Source: Streptomyces beigongshangae | Lineage (GTDB): Bacteria; Actinomycetota; Actinomycetes; Streptomycetales; Streptomycetaceae | Reading direction: 5' to 3' | Length of the DNA: 64,000 nt | NCBI RefSeq assembly: GCF_019710745.1 | Contig: NZ_JAHKJW010000012.1 | Span: 94,179 to 158,178, forward strand | In this document: positions 42,253-50,512 of the stretch, one piece after another | Numbering within the stretch: the first letter of the stretch is position 1 | Layout of the letters: each line of letters begins with the position of its first letter | Program-made: the position numbers and the translations under genes | The notes under the pieces: model-generated | Told to the model about the DNA's origin: nothing | What the model saw: only the letters and a program-made list of their open reading frames with translations | Database searches by the model: none

Positions 42253-43446
42253 CTACAGCATCCGCTGCGCCGTGTTGCGGGACGGCTCGGCGGTGAACCC
42301 GTACAGGCGCCGGTAGGTGTACGCGGCAGAGACGAGGGCCATGTGGTGGTACCAGCCGGGGAACGAACGTCCCTCGAAGTCCAGCAGCCCGAAATCCCGT
42401 TCCATGGAACCGATCACGGTCATCGTCCCGGCGTGCGACGCGGCGATCGAGCCCGCCTCCGCGAGGGTGTGGTGGGCCAGGCTGGTGAGCCACAGCGGGC
42501 CCGGGGCGCGGGCGGAGTCCACCTCGGTGAAGAGTCGGTAGGGAGGTCCGGGGGAACTGCTCTGAGAACCCCCCGGCAGGTGGACGAGGGACGTCTGGAG
42601 GTGCGCGGTGCGCTGCTGCTTCCCGGGCAGGTGGACGAGAGCGGTCTCCGGGCTCTGTGCGGAGACCCAGGCCCTCGCGCTCACCGGTGCCGGGGCGCCC
42701 CCGCCGGCGGGCAGCACCGCCAGGTGCGGCGGCACCGCGACGACGAAGTCACGTCGGCGCTTGAGGAGTCCGTGCAGCAGGTGCCGCACGCCGGGCTCGT
42801 CGCTCATGTCGACGAGGACGACGGAGGACATGGAGTTCGTCCGGGCCGACAGCCGATCGACGAGCCGGAGCGTGTGCGCCCACAGCGGCCGGTACTCCTC
42901 GGAGTCAGGTATACGCGCTTCCCTGCGCCGCTCGGGGTCCTGCGTCCAGGCCGTCGACAGGTACAGGCACCAGTCGACGGGGACCTGGGCGCCGCCCGCG
43001 CTCAGAAAGGAGCCCAGCCCCAGCTGACAGTTGAGCGTTCGGCCCGAAGGCAGGTCGAAGTAGCGGTGGACACCCACCGACCGGTTGCCCCGCTTGGGCA
43101 GGACGACCCGGCCGATGGACCACACGGGCTCGGGGTGACGGCCCGCCACCCAGTGGGTCAGTTCCTCCATGACCTCGTCGAAACTCCACGGGCTGAGACT
43201 GACGAACTGGCGCAGCGACTGCACGACGGACGGATCGCGGGAGACGGCGGTGGCGAGTCGACGCACCGACTTCTTGCCCGGAGTGACGAGCAGTCCCTTC
43301 AGATAGGTGTGCGCCCACCTACGCTGATCGGTCCGGCGTAAGCTCTTGAAGATCGTGTTACTGAAATGGTCCAGAGATAATTCCGAACCGATGGCGTAGG
43401 CCGCCCCTCGTGAAGGCGGCAAATTATGCGCTTGAGTCGCATTCAT
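42253..43446 (-). CDS. IS701-transposase-like protein lacking the first catalytic Asp
   Basis: A protein of 397 aa that follows the IS701 DDE transposase layout: FVSLSPWSFDEVM, LPKRGNRSVGVHRYF, LNCQLGLGSFLSAGG, VPVDWCLYL, a LVDMSD segment, and GLLDFEGRSFPGWYHHMAL with the Glu. Active IS701 enzymes have DDTGFPKKG at the first catalytic Asp; here residues 111-120 read IGRVVLPKRG, so that Asp is gone. I see no flanking terminal inverted repeats. This looks like a domesticated, DNA-binding relic. Leu23 and Leu36 are both TTA codons (43378-43380 and 43339-43341), which makes expression bldA-dependent, a mark of developmental or antibiotic regulation genes. It could be a cluster-linked regulator. 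Confidence 0.75.
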   Translation of the reverse strand: MNATQAHNLPPSRGAAYAIGSELSLDHFSNTIFKSLRRTDQRRWAHTYLKGLLVTPGKKSVRRLATAVSRDPSVVQSLRQFVSLSPWSFDEVMEELTHWVAGRHPEPVWSIGRVVLPKRGNRSVGVHRYFDLPSGRTLNCQLGLGSFLSAGGAQVPVDWCLYLSTAWTQDPERRREARIPDSEEYRPLWAHTLRLVDRLSARTNSMSSVVLVDMSDEPGVRHLLHGLLKRRRDFVVAVPPHLAVLPAGGGAPAPVSARAWVSAQSPETALVHLPGKQQRTAHLQTSLVHLPGGSQSSSPGPPYRLFTEVDSARAPGPLWLTSLAHHTLAEAGSIAASHAGTMTVIGSMERDFGLLDFEGRSFPGWYHHMALVSAAYTYRRLYGFTAEPSRNTAQRML

Positions 43447-44110
43447 GCCACAATAACTCCCCCGACGTTACTGAGCGCTGTGCGGGGAGAGTCTAGGTCG
43501 CCCTCCGGCGTGGCGCCACTGGGTAGGCTGGCTGACTTGTTCTGGCGCCTCGGATGGCATGTGGTCCCGCGGTGCGATGACGGCTGGATTTCGCTCATAC
43601 CTTCCAGTGGCGTACGGCTCGCCTCCTCGTTGCCGCGGTTGTCGGGCACCGTGGTCGTACGGCTGCGACTTGCGGATTTTTGGGATATGCGGCGTCCTGC
43701 CCGAGGTTGTGGTGGAGAGGGGCAGGGCGGCATTCCCGGCGGATCGTGATCCTTTGCGGTGGCCGCCCGGGTGCCGCAGCGCCCGGCGGATGTCATCAAT
43801 CACGCCAATCAGTGGACCAGACCATTGCCCTGAAGGTCGTTCGGACTCTGCAAAGTAGTAGTCGATGGCGCCAAGATCCTTGCACTTGCATCGATGCCGG
43901 GGATCTACTCGGGAGGGCGGCGGTCGACCGTTCCGACCTCTGAGGAAACCGGTGGAATGTCCGGTCCTATTCGGTTCGGCCGTGACTATCTGCAGAAGAT
44001 GACCGCTGCTTTCGGTATGGCTGCGCAAGACACGGGGTGAATGCTTTCCGTTTTCGCTGGGGAGACACCGCGGACCGCTCGGCTGATACGCGCGTATAAA
44101 CGGAGGCGTA
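43447..44110. promoter_or_regulatory. Divergent intergenic region, IS701-like gene to lmbU-like gene
   Basis: I see no convincing gene in these 664 bases, whose base composition is lower in GC than nearby coding DNA. The frames that stay open give low-complexity proteins without known motifs. It must contain the promoters of the two divergent genes. Confidence 0.45.
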
Positions 44111-44794
44111 ATGGCGAATCGGGTAGAGGATTACGAAGAGTCCAAGGCGCTCGCGTTCGACAGGAATGCCGAAGCAGTATCGGGAACCCGAAGAGCCAAC
44201 GGGACAGGGTCCCGGCGTGGTCAGGTGCTCACCACAAAGGTGGGGCTGCACATACCTGCGGGGCTCGCCTTCGAGGAGTGGGAACGCGCCGGGCGTCAGC
44301 TCTCCGGGCTGCTCAACTCGTCGTCCTGGTGGCTCGGGGACTGGCTCGTGTACGGAAAGGACCATTACGCCGACCGCTACGAGCGCGGCATCCGAGCGGC
44401 CGGACTGCAGTACCAGACGCTGCGCAACTACGCCTGGGTCTCCCGGCGGTTCGAGCTGCACCGGCGTCGGTCCGCGCTCAGCTTCCAGCACCACGCGGAA
44501 CTGGCGTCGATGCCCGTCGACGATCAGGAGACCTGGCTCGACCGCGCCGAGCGGATGAAGTGGAGCACGAAGCAACTGCGCAACGCCATTCGGGCCCGGC
44601 GTCAGCTCACCCCGCAGGAGACGCGCACGGGGGCGGCGACGCGTCAGCTTGCCGTGCCCGACAACCGGCTGCAGTGGTGGCACAAGGCCGCGGCCCAGGC
44701 CGGCACCGAGCTGGGGGAGTGGGTGACGGCCACGCTCGATGCCGCCGCCGCGCGGGTGTTGCAGGAGGCCGAGCGGCAACCGCCCTCCGAATGA
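44111..44794 (+). CDS. LmbU-family transcriptional regulator
   Basis: A protein of 227 aa matching the LmbU/NovE/HmtD group of DNA-binding regulators found in lincomycin, novobiocin and himastatin clusters. The typical central block is present: LHIPAGLAFEEWERAGRQL, SWWLGDWLVYG, YQTLRNYAWVSRRFE, LSFQHHAELASM and WLDRAERMKWSTKQLR. LmbU activates and represses promoters in its own cluster. It has an excellent ribosome site (GGAGGCGTA before ATG 44111) and no TTA codon. It is 7 kb from the NRPS operon and is the only recognisable pathway-type regulator in the window, so it is the best candidate for controlling the peptide cluster. Confidence 0.88.
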   Translation: MANRVEDYEESKALAFDRNAEAVSGTRRANGTGSRRGQVLTTKVGLHIPAGLAFEEWERAGRQLSGLLNSSSWWLGDWLVYGKDHYADRYERGIRAAGLQYQTLRNYAWVSRRFELHRRRSALSFQHHAELASMPVDDQETWLDRAERMKWSTKQLRNAIRARRQLTPQETRTGAATRQLAVPDNRLQWWHKAAAQAGTELGEWVTATLDAAAARVLQEAERQPPSE

Positions 44795-44870
44795 CCGGTT
44801 CACGCGCGCCGGTGATGTACGGCCGCGTCGGGGGCAGGCGGAGGTGCCCGTCCGGGGCGGTGGAAGTCAC

Positions 44871-44901
44871 GGGGTCCGCACAAGCCAGGGGTGCGGACCC
44901 C
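44871..44901. terminator. Terminator hairpin between convergent genes
   Basis: An 11-bp perfect stem, GGGGTCCGCAC (44871-44881) with GTGCGGACCCC (44891-44901), has a 9-base loop. It lies between the ends of the lmbU-like and PaiB-like genes and could serve both. Confidence 0.7.
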
Positions 44902-44919
44902 GCGACATGCCGAAGACCG

Positions 44920-45564
44920 TCACGGCAGACGGCTCATGAGATCCGCTGTCTGTGCGTGCCGGGTGCAGCCACGCGCGGCGAAGGACCGCACCACCCGCTC
45001 GCGGACCTCGGAACGCTGCTCCTGGCTGAGCTTGAACATCCCCTCGGCCTTGGTCACCCGGACGCGGAAAGCCCCCACGCCGGGGACTATCTTGCGGAAA
45101 TAATCGACGGATTCACTCATGTCCCAGCCCTCGCCGAATTCCTTTTCGAAGGCCCGCACCGTCGCCTGCACGACGCCCAGCGTATCCTCTGTTGAATTTA
45201 TCCTCTCCACCACTCCGTGAACGTGCACCGAGGTGAAATTCCAGGTCGGGGCGGCCGGCGTGACGCCATAGACGGCAGGTGAGACGTAGGCGTGCGGTCC
45301 GGTGAACGTCAGCAGGATGACCGTTCCGGTGTCCAACGCGGCCCAGTGCGGGTTGGCACGGTTCATGTGGCCCAGCAGGGGCATGCCCGCCAGGTCGGGG
45401 GCGGGGAGTTCTTCCCAGCGGGGGTCGGTGATGACGGGAAGGTGGGTGGCGAACGGTCCGTCGGCGGAAGATCCGTTGCTGGCCATCAGCGCCAGCGGGT
45501 TCTCGCGCATAAGATCGACCATCCACGAGACGTCTGATTCTCGATAGTGTCCGGGGACGAACAT
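44920..45564 (-). CDS. FMN-binding PaiB-family protein
   Basis: A protein of 214 aa of the PaiB / FMN-binding negative regulator family, a split-barrel flavin fold. The family start MFVPGHYRESD is clear, followed by ENPLALMASNG, LPVITDP, LLGHMNRANPHW, VILLTFTGPHAYVSP and WNFTSVHVHG. PaiB in Bacillus affects sporulation and protease genes; many homologues may simply be flavin or heme oxygenases. I start it at 45564 because the family begins there. An in-frame ATG at 45690 with a better ribosome site (GGAGG) would add a 42-residue N-terminal extension of no known motif. It converges on the LmbU gene. Confidence 0.85.
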   Translation of the reverse strand: MFVPGHYRESDVSWMVDLMRENPLALMASNGSSADGPFATHLPVITDPRWEELPAPDLAGMPLLGHMNRANPHWAALDTGTVILLTFTGPHAYVSPAVYGVTPAAPTWNFTSVHVHGVVERINSTEDTLGVVQATVRAFEKEFGEGWDMSESVDYFRKIVPGVGAFRVRVTKAEGMFKLSQEQRSEVRERVVRSFAARGCTRHAQTADLMSRLP

Positions 45565-45690
45565 ATAGCACTCGCCTTTCGTCGTGTGGCAACGCCAGTG
45601 AATTTGCAGCCCTGAGGCGCGGAAATGATGTGGCGAATGATTGACGAATCCACCGTACTGTCCTGTTGGCGGGACAGTGAGATTCTCCAT

Positions 45691-46468
45691 CGTGGCCCTC
45701 CGTCGTCTCCGGCGCAATGAACGGAGGGCTCGACTCGAAATCTCTTGCACAGCGGAAAGGGGAGGGCCGGGGCGCAGCGGTTCGTGGTGAGTTCCTACGC
45801 ACAGCGGGTACCGCAAAACAAAAACAGTCCCCTTCGATCCGGGGAAGGAGCTCGTGGAGAACGGGCAGGAAACAGGCGCGTATGAAGAAAGGATCCATGG
45901 ATCGCCGAGCAGCCACCGTCCGCCGGCGGTCGTCGCTGTCGTGGTGCGCGTCCGGGACGGCCTCTTCGGTCTGCGCCGTGCGTTGCCGGTCCTGCGTGCT
46001 GCCGGGCGACTGCCGATCCGCCGTGCGGGGCAAGGACGCCTCCGGCTTCGACCCCGACAGCGCCGCACCGCTGCACCACCATCAGCGCGGCGCCAGGTGA
46101 GCCGACCGCGTGGAAAGGGGGCGTTGCGGGCCGCTCGGAGAGGCCCGCGACGCCCCCGGCTTCTGTCTGAGGCGTCCACGCGCTCAGGGTGTGTTCGGGA
46201 CGACGGGCCGGAGGGGGCGGCGACCGCCTTCCTGGCGGGGGCGGGCCCGGGCACGGTTCTCCTCGGGGTGCCGGTGGGGTGCACCGGGGCGGTGCGTCGA
46301 CCTGCGGGGGGTGGGGTTCACGGTAGGAGCCGACCCGCGGCCCGCCCAATACGGAACATCCGCACATCCGCGCATCCAGGGACCGGCGCGGAGGCGCGGG
46401 CGGGGCGGGGGCGCGGACGAGAGCGAGGACCGCGGAGTCCGGGGCCCGGAGTCCTTGCGCCGGAGTGC
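45691..46468. other. Gene-poor stretch with a hairpin
   Basis: I see no family-matching gene in about 780 bases. A small + strand frame (45882-46100, 72 aa) encodes a Cys-rich, Arg-rich peptide and stops 17 bases before a strong hairpin, but its ribosome site is weak and I do not call it a gene. Confidence 0.4.
46117..46157. terminator. Long GC-rich hairpin
   Basis: Two 16-base arms (46117-46132 and 46142-46157) are complementary but for one mismatch, around a 9-base loop. It could end transcripts from the - strand GNAT gene (312 bases away) or a short + strand transcript. Confidence 0.5.
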
Positions 46469-47011
46469 TTACTCCGGTGTTCGCCGGGCGGGCTGCCGAC
46501 GCGGCTCCACCCGCAGGTACATGCACACCCGGGGCCAGCGGTCCAGGCCGTGCTCGGCCTCCGCGGCCCGGATCCTCCGCAGTCCCGGGGTGAGTTCGGA
46601 CTCGGCCAGGACCCGGAAGCCGAGCCGCTTGTAGTAGGGCGCGTTCCAGGGGACTTCGGCGAAGGTCGTCAGGGAGAGACCGGTCAGTCCCTGCCCGCGT
46701 GCGCGCTCGGCGGCGTACGTGATCAGGGTGCGGCCCACGCCCCGGTGCGCGGCGTCCGGGTGGACGGAGACCTGCTCGATGTGGAAGGCGCCGTCCACGG
46801 GTTCACCGATCAGGTACGCGACAAGCGGGCCGGCCGCGTCCTCGGCGACCCAGGCGTACCCCGCTCTCCGGTAGCGCTGCAGGAGATCGAGCGCGGGGGG
46901 CTCGTCGTCGGCGATCTCCGGCATCCCGAAGATGCGGAAGGGCTCGCCCGCGGCACGTTCGATGTCCTGGAGCAGGGGGAGGTCGGCGGAAGTGGCCGCT
47001 CTGACGGTCAT
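46469..47011 (-). CDS. GNAT-family N-acetyltransferase
   Basis: A 180-aa acetyltransferase of the GCN5 superfamily that uses acetyl-CoA; the substrate is unknown. Motif A is visible in VSVHPDAAHRGVGRTLI (acetyl-CoA pyrophosphate loop, R-G-V-G-R), followed by GLTGLSLTTFAEVPWNAPYYKRLGF split over beta strands 5-6, the normal end of the fold. The N-terminus, TVRAATSADLPLLQDIERAAG, is the usual beta 1-alpha 1 segment. The full-length domain looks intact. It stands between a gene-poor stretch and a zinc-ribbon gene in the same orientation. Confidence 0.9.
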   Translation of the reverse strand: MTVRAATSADLPLLQDIERAAGEPFRIFGMPEIADDEPPALDLLQRYRRAGYAWVAEDAAGPLVAYLIGEPVDGAFHIEQVSVHPDAAHRGVGRTLITYAAERARGQGLTGLSLTTFAEVPWNAPYYKRLGFRVLAESELTPGLRRIRAAEAEHGLDRWPRVCMYLRVEPRRQPARRTPE

Positions 47012-47059
47012 GGAGTCAATTATGCTCCCGGCAGGGCGAGTTGGTCCGGATCGCGGTGT

Positions 47060-47983
47060 TCAGGCGCCGGTCGCGACGAGTTCGTCGGCGAGGCTGTTCG
47101 CCGGCTGCGGGGTGCCGGTCAGGTCCAGCACGAACAGGGGGACGCCCAGCGAGTCGGCGCAGGTGCGGGCGTCCTTCTCGTAGCCGGCCAGCGAGAAGTA
47201 GACACAGCCCGCGGACTCCGTCATCGCCGTCAGCCAGAGGCACTCCACGTCCCGTGGGGAGGCGGGGCGCACGGTCGGGTCGACCTGGGCGACGATCCCG
47301 CGGGCGGCGAGACCGATCCCGGAGGGCGGCCGCTGGTCGGCCCGCCGGATGTCCTGGTAGCCGAGCCAGCGCAGGTACAGCGCGGCGGCGGTCACCGCGT
47401 CCCGGGCCGTCCGGATGGTCACCGGCTGGAAGGCGGCACGGGACGCGGCACGGGACGCCGGTTCGGTACGGGGGAGGGCGAGGGCGGCGGGCAGGCGCCG
47501 GGGCTTCGGGGGCGAACGGTGGCCCGGGTCCCGATCCGTACTCCGTTCCGGATCCTGATCCGTACTCCGCTCCTGGTCCTGGTCCTGATCCTGATCCTGA
47601 TCCGCGTTCGCGCCCCCGGAGGCCGCGTCCGAGGCGTCCCCGGTCTTCGTCCCCGTCTGCGGAACGCGTTCGCCGGCTCCGGCCCCGGTGCCGGTGGCGG
47701 TACCGGCATCCGCGTCCCCGTCCGCATCGGCCAGCGGCACCCGCAGCACCGTCCCGCACGGGCACCCCAGTTCCGGCCGGGGCCACTGGTCCGCCCGTCC
47801 GCAGGTACCGCAGGGGATCGGCACCCAGTCCTCGTCCCAGGTGTGGTGGGTGACGGACTCGGGGCGCGCCCGCGGATCCAGCACGGGCACGACCGGCGCA
47901 CCGCACGCGCACGGGTACGTCGGCACCGCGTAGACGTGCTCCCGCCGGCAGGCCGGACACCTCACCGGCACGCTCTCGGCCAT
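47060..47983 (-). CDS. Zinc-ribbon protein with a nuclease-like C-terminal domain
   Basis: A protein of 307 aa with three parts. The N-terminus has several CxxC knuckles (CPAC, CACGAP, CGTC, CPCG), probably binding zinc. The middle (about 85-160) is low complexity, including a DQDQDQDQ run and an imperfect ERSTDQDP repeat written in the DNA as a short tandem array around 47530-47605. The C-terminus (about 190-307) looks like a restriction-endonuclease/Mrr-like fold (YLRWLGYQDIRRADQ, IVAQVDP, GCVYFSLAGYEKDA, PLFVLDLTG). The catalytic Q/E-x-K step of that family reads QVD here, so cleavage is doubtful. The start is ATG 47983 with GGAGAGGG. I do not know its function. Confidence 0.6.
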   Translation of the reverse strand: MAESVPVRCPACRREHVYAVPTYPCACGAPVVPVLDPRARPESVTHHTWDEDWVPIPCGTCGRADQWPRPELGCPCGTVLRVPLADADGDADAGTATGTGAGAGERVPQTGTKTGDASDAASGGANADQDQDQDQDQERSTDQDPERSTDRDPGHRSPPKPRRLPAALALPRTEPASRAASRAAFQPVTIRTARDAVTAAALYLRWLGYQDIRRADQRPPSGIGLAARGIVAQVDPTVRPASPRDVECLWLTAMTESAGCVYFSLAGYEKDARTCADSLGVPLFVLDLTGTPQPANSLADELVATGA

Positions 47984-48153
47984 GACCCTCTCCAGAACAC
48001 GACACCGTGACGCCGGCACCACACGGGGACGGCTCCTCCATCGTCCTCCGGAACTCCCCCCTCCGGCAGCGAATCGATCGGAGACCCCGGGATTGCCCCG
48101 CCCGCACACCGGTCGCCCGCTCTTGACGCCCCCCGCACCCCGACCTGCATTAT

Positions 48154-48189
48154 TTCCAGATAGTAGAATTTACTTTCCGTATTATGGAA
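48154..48189. promoter_or_regulatory. Paired operator-like 15-mers at the gcl promoter
   Basis: TTCCGTATTATGGAA (48175-48189) and the weaker TTCCAGATAGTAGAA (48154-48168) are spaced 21 bp start to start. The same motif and the same spacing occur upstream of the hyi remnant at 50298-50333. The AT-rich, near-palindromic form fits an IclR-type (AllR-like) repressor of allantoin/glyoxylate genes, although the repressor gene is not in the window. Confidence 0.6.
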
Positions 48190-48283
48190 TCAGTGCGAAA
48201 TCGAAGCGGAATCAAGGCGAAGCCCGGTGCTTTCGCGGGGCGCGACGGGAGCCCGGATCCGACAGTCGAGGCCGGAGTACTCA

Positions 48284-49290
48284 GTGGCTCGTATGACCGC
48301 TGCCCGCGCGGCAGTCGAGATCCTCAAGCGTGAGGGCGTCACCCACGCGTCCGGTGTGCCGGGCGCGGCGATCAACCCCTTCTACGCGGAGCTCAGGGCC
48401 GCGGGCGGCATCGGCCACACCCTGGCCCGCCACGTCGAGGGCGCCTCCCACATGGCGGAGGGCTGCACCCGCACCGCGCCCGGCAACATCGGTGTCTGCA
48501 TCGGGACCTCCGGCCCCGCGGGCACCGACATGATCACCGGTCTGCATTCCGCGACCGGCGACTCCGTCCCGATCCTGTGCGTCACGGGACAGGCCCCGAC
48601 CTCCGTGCTCCACAAGGGGGACTTCCAGGCCGTCGACATCGCGTCGATTACGTCACCGCCATCGGCCTCGCGCAGATCGCCGGCGCGCAGCCGCCGCACG
48701 TCCACCACCCGCGCCACTGGATCAACTGCGGACAGGCGGGTCCCCTCGGCTGGACCGTCCCGGCCGCGCCCGGCGTCGCCAGGGCCGATCCCGGGGCGCA
48801 GGTGGTCGGGCTCTCCGGCGACCACGACTTCCAGTTCATGATCGAGGAACTGGCCGTCGGGGCCCAGCACCGGATCCCGTACGTCCACGTGCTCCTCAAC
48901 AACGCCTATCTGGGCCTGATCCGCCAGGCACAGCGGGCGTTCGACATCGACTTCCAGGTCAACCTGGAGTTCGAGAACATCAACTCGCCCGAACTGGGCG
49001 TGTACGGGGTCGACCACGTCAAGGTCGTCGAAGGACTCGGCTGCAAGGCGATCCGGGTCACCGACCCGGGTGAACTGGGCGCCGCCTTCGAGCGGGCGAA
49101 GAAGCTCGCGGCCCGGTTCCAGGTCCCGGTGGTGGTCGAGGTGGTCCTGGAGCGCGTCACCGACATCTCGATGTCCACGACCAACGACATCGGCGAGGTC
49201 GTGGAGTTCGAGGAGATCGCCACCGAACCGGGCCACGCGCCCACGTCGATCAGGGCCCTGGAGGCGCCGGTCAAGGCCCTGGAGATCTGA
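48284..49290 (+). pseudogene. gcl: Glyoxylate carboligase, internally deleted and frameshifted
   Basis: Intact glyoxylate carboligase is about 590 aa, uses thiamine diphosphate and joins two glyoxylates into tartronate semialdehyde. Here the first 120 residues are normal ([20 protein letters not shown] up to [10 protein letters not shown]), then at about 48641-48650 the sequence jumps out of frame to the C-terminal region ([15 protein letters not shown] to the end, about 214 aa). About 260 codons are missing, including most of the middle domain. The C-terminal part retains GDHDF and [10 protein letters not shown] of the thiamine-binding domain but is out of frame with the start. The start taken is GTG 48284. 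A sequencing error cannot explain a loss of this size. Confidence 0.9.
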
Positions 49291-49581
49291 CCGCGGACCG
49301 GCGGCGCCGGCCACGCGGACAGAGCCGAGGCCGGACCGGACCCGGCTCCCCCGTGCTCCCCCGTGTGGGGCCCGCCGCCCCCGTGCCGGCGGGCCCCTCG
49401 TGGTAGAGAATGTGCCCTGCACCACGGGGAGTTGAAGCCCTCGGACCATGTTCAGAGGTTGATTTGAGGGTTCCGTAGCCGTCCTACGCACGCGGGCGTA
49501 CAACCGTGAACGTACATCCGCCCAAGGGCTCAACGGTCGGGACCGGCGGCCGGGTCCGGCAGTCGGACCCGGGGGAGGGCG
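49291..49581. other. Gap between the gcl and hyi-glxR remnants
   Basis: I see no gene in these 291 bases. The region lies between two convergent pseudogenes and shows no feature I can name. Confidence 0.4.
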
Positions 49582-50243
49582 TCAGACCCGGGTGCCGGAG
49601 AGGCGTTCGACCGCGCGCAGCGGGGCGGAGTGGTCCAGGCCGCCGTCCCCCCCCGGGCGCGCAGGGAGGCGACGAGCTGGGCGACCACGCCGCCCGCGGG
49701 CGGCGTCCGTGACAATGCCCATGTCCTTGTGGTGCAGGTCGATCCGGAAGCCCGGCCCGAAGTCGCGGTCAGGGAAGTCGTCCCTCTTGCGCGTCAGCAC
49801 GGTCGAGCCGGTGAGCCCGCCGTTCAGGACGTCGAGGGCCGCCTCCAGGTCGACGCCGTCGACGCGGTTGCCGTACAGGGCGTTGAGGGCTCCGCAGCCC
49901 AGCGATCCCGCGAAGTCCGCCGCCACGTCGATGTTCGCGCGGAACCGCTCGGACTCCTCCCCGGGGATCGACAGCGCGCCCCGGTCCGGGCCCGGCAGCC
50001 GTCCGGCGTAGAGGTTCAGGCCCGTGAGCCGTACGCCCGCGTCCTCGATCGCCGTCCTCGGAGCGTCCGGCTCGGCCGGCCGGTGGTGGGGGAGCCGGGC
50101 CAGGGCCACCAGAGCTCGACCGCGGTGAAGCCCGCCGCGGCGGCGGCCGCGGGGCGCTCCAGCAGGGGGAGTTCCGTGAAGAGGATCGACAGGTTGACGT
50201 CGAAGCGGTGCGCTGCGGCTGCCTCCGCCGAGAGACCTGGCAT
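49582..50243 (-). pseudogene. Fused remnant of hydroxypyruvate isomerase and tartronate semialdehyde reductase
   Basis: The 5' part (50243 down to about 49863) is hydroxypyruvate isomerase: HRFDVNLSILFTELPLLERP, then GLNLYAGRLPGPDRGALSIP, with a frameshift near 50090-50105. At about 49851-49863, in a GVD-coding stretch, it passes into the C-terminus of 2-hydroxy-3-oxopropionate reductase: LEAALDVLNGGLTGSTVL, RIDLHHKDMGIVTDAA, ERLSGTRV. The rest of both genes is missing. A further pair of compensating frameshifts lies near 49650-49715, one at a run of seven C (49647-49653). Neither enzyme can be made. The small frameshifts might be sequence errors, but the deletion joining the two genes is not. 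Confidence 0.88.
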
Positions 50244-50297
50244 GAGGGTGGACGCTCCCTCCGTGACGAGTGGCTCCGTGGCCGGTTCGATGATTGA

Positions 50298-50333
50298 TTC
50301 CGTATAATGGAAGTTTTTCTCCATCTTATGGAA
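50298..50333. promoter_or_regulatory. Paired operator-like 15-mers at the hyi promoter
   Basis: TTCCGTATAATGGAA (50298-50312) and CTCCATCTTATGGAA (50319-50333) are 21 bp apart start to start, as at the gcl promoter. They lie 55-90 bases upstream of the hyi start on the - strand. Confidence 0.6.
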
Positions 50334-50512
50334 GGGCTGTCCGCGCGGGCGGACCTTGTCAAGAGGGGTCGGCGCGGAAGGCACCCGAGCGGGGGAGGGG
50401 CCCGTCGGTGGCCGGAAGGCGGCTCCCCGGTGGGCTAGGGTCGCCTTGCGGCCGGCCGGGCCGGGTCGCGGCCGTCGGGAGACACGGGTCGGAGCGATGC
50501 CATGGGGGCGCG

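Noticed and set aside
42253-43446. Active insertion sequence
   Set aside because: The first catalytic Asp is missing, and I see no terminal inverted repeats or target duplication.
43468-44028. - strand open frame upstream of the lmbU-like gene (186 aa)
   Set aside because: No recognisable fold; composition is that of non-coding high-GC DNA; it occupies a divergent promoter region.
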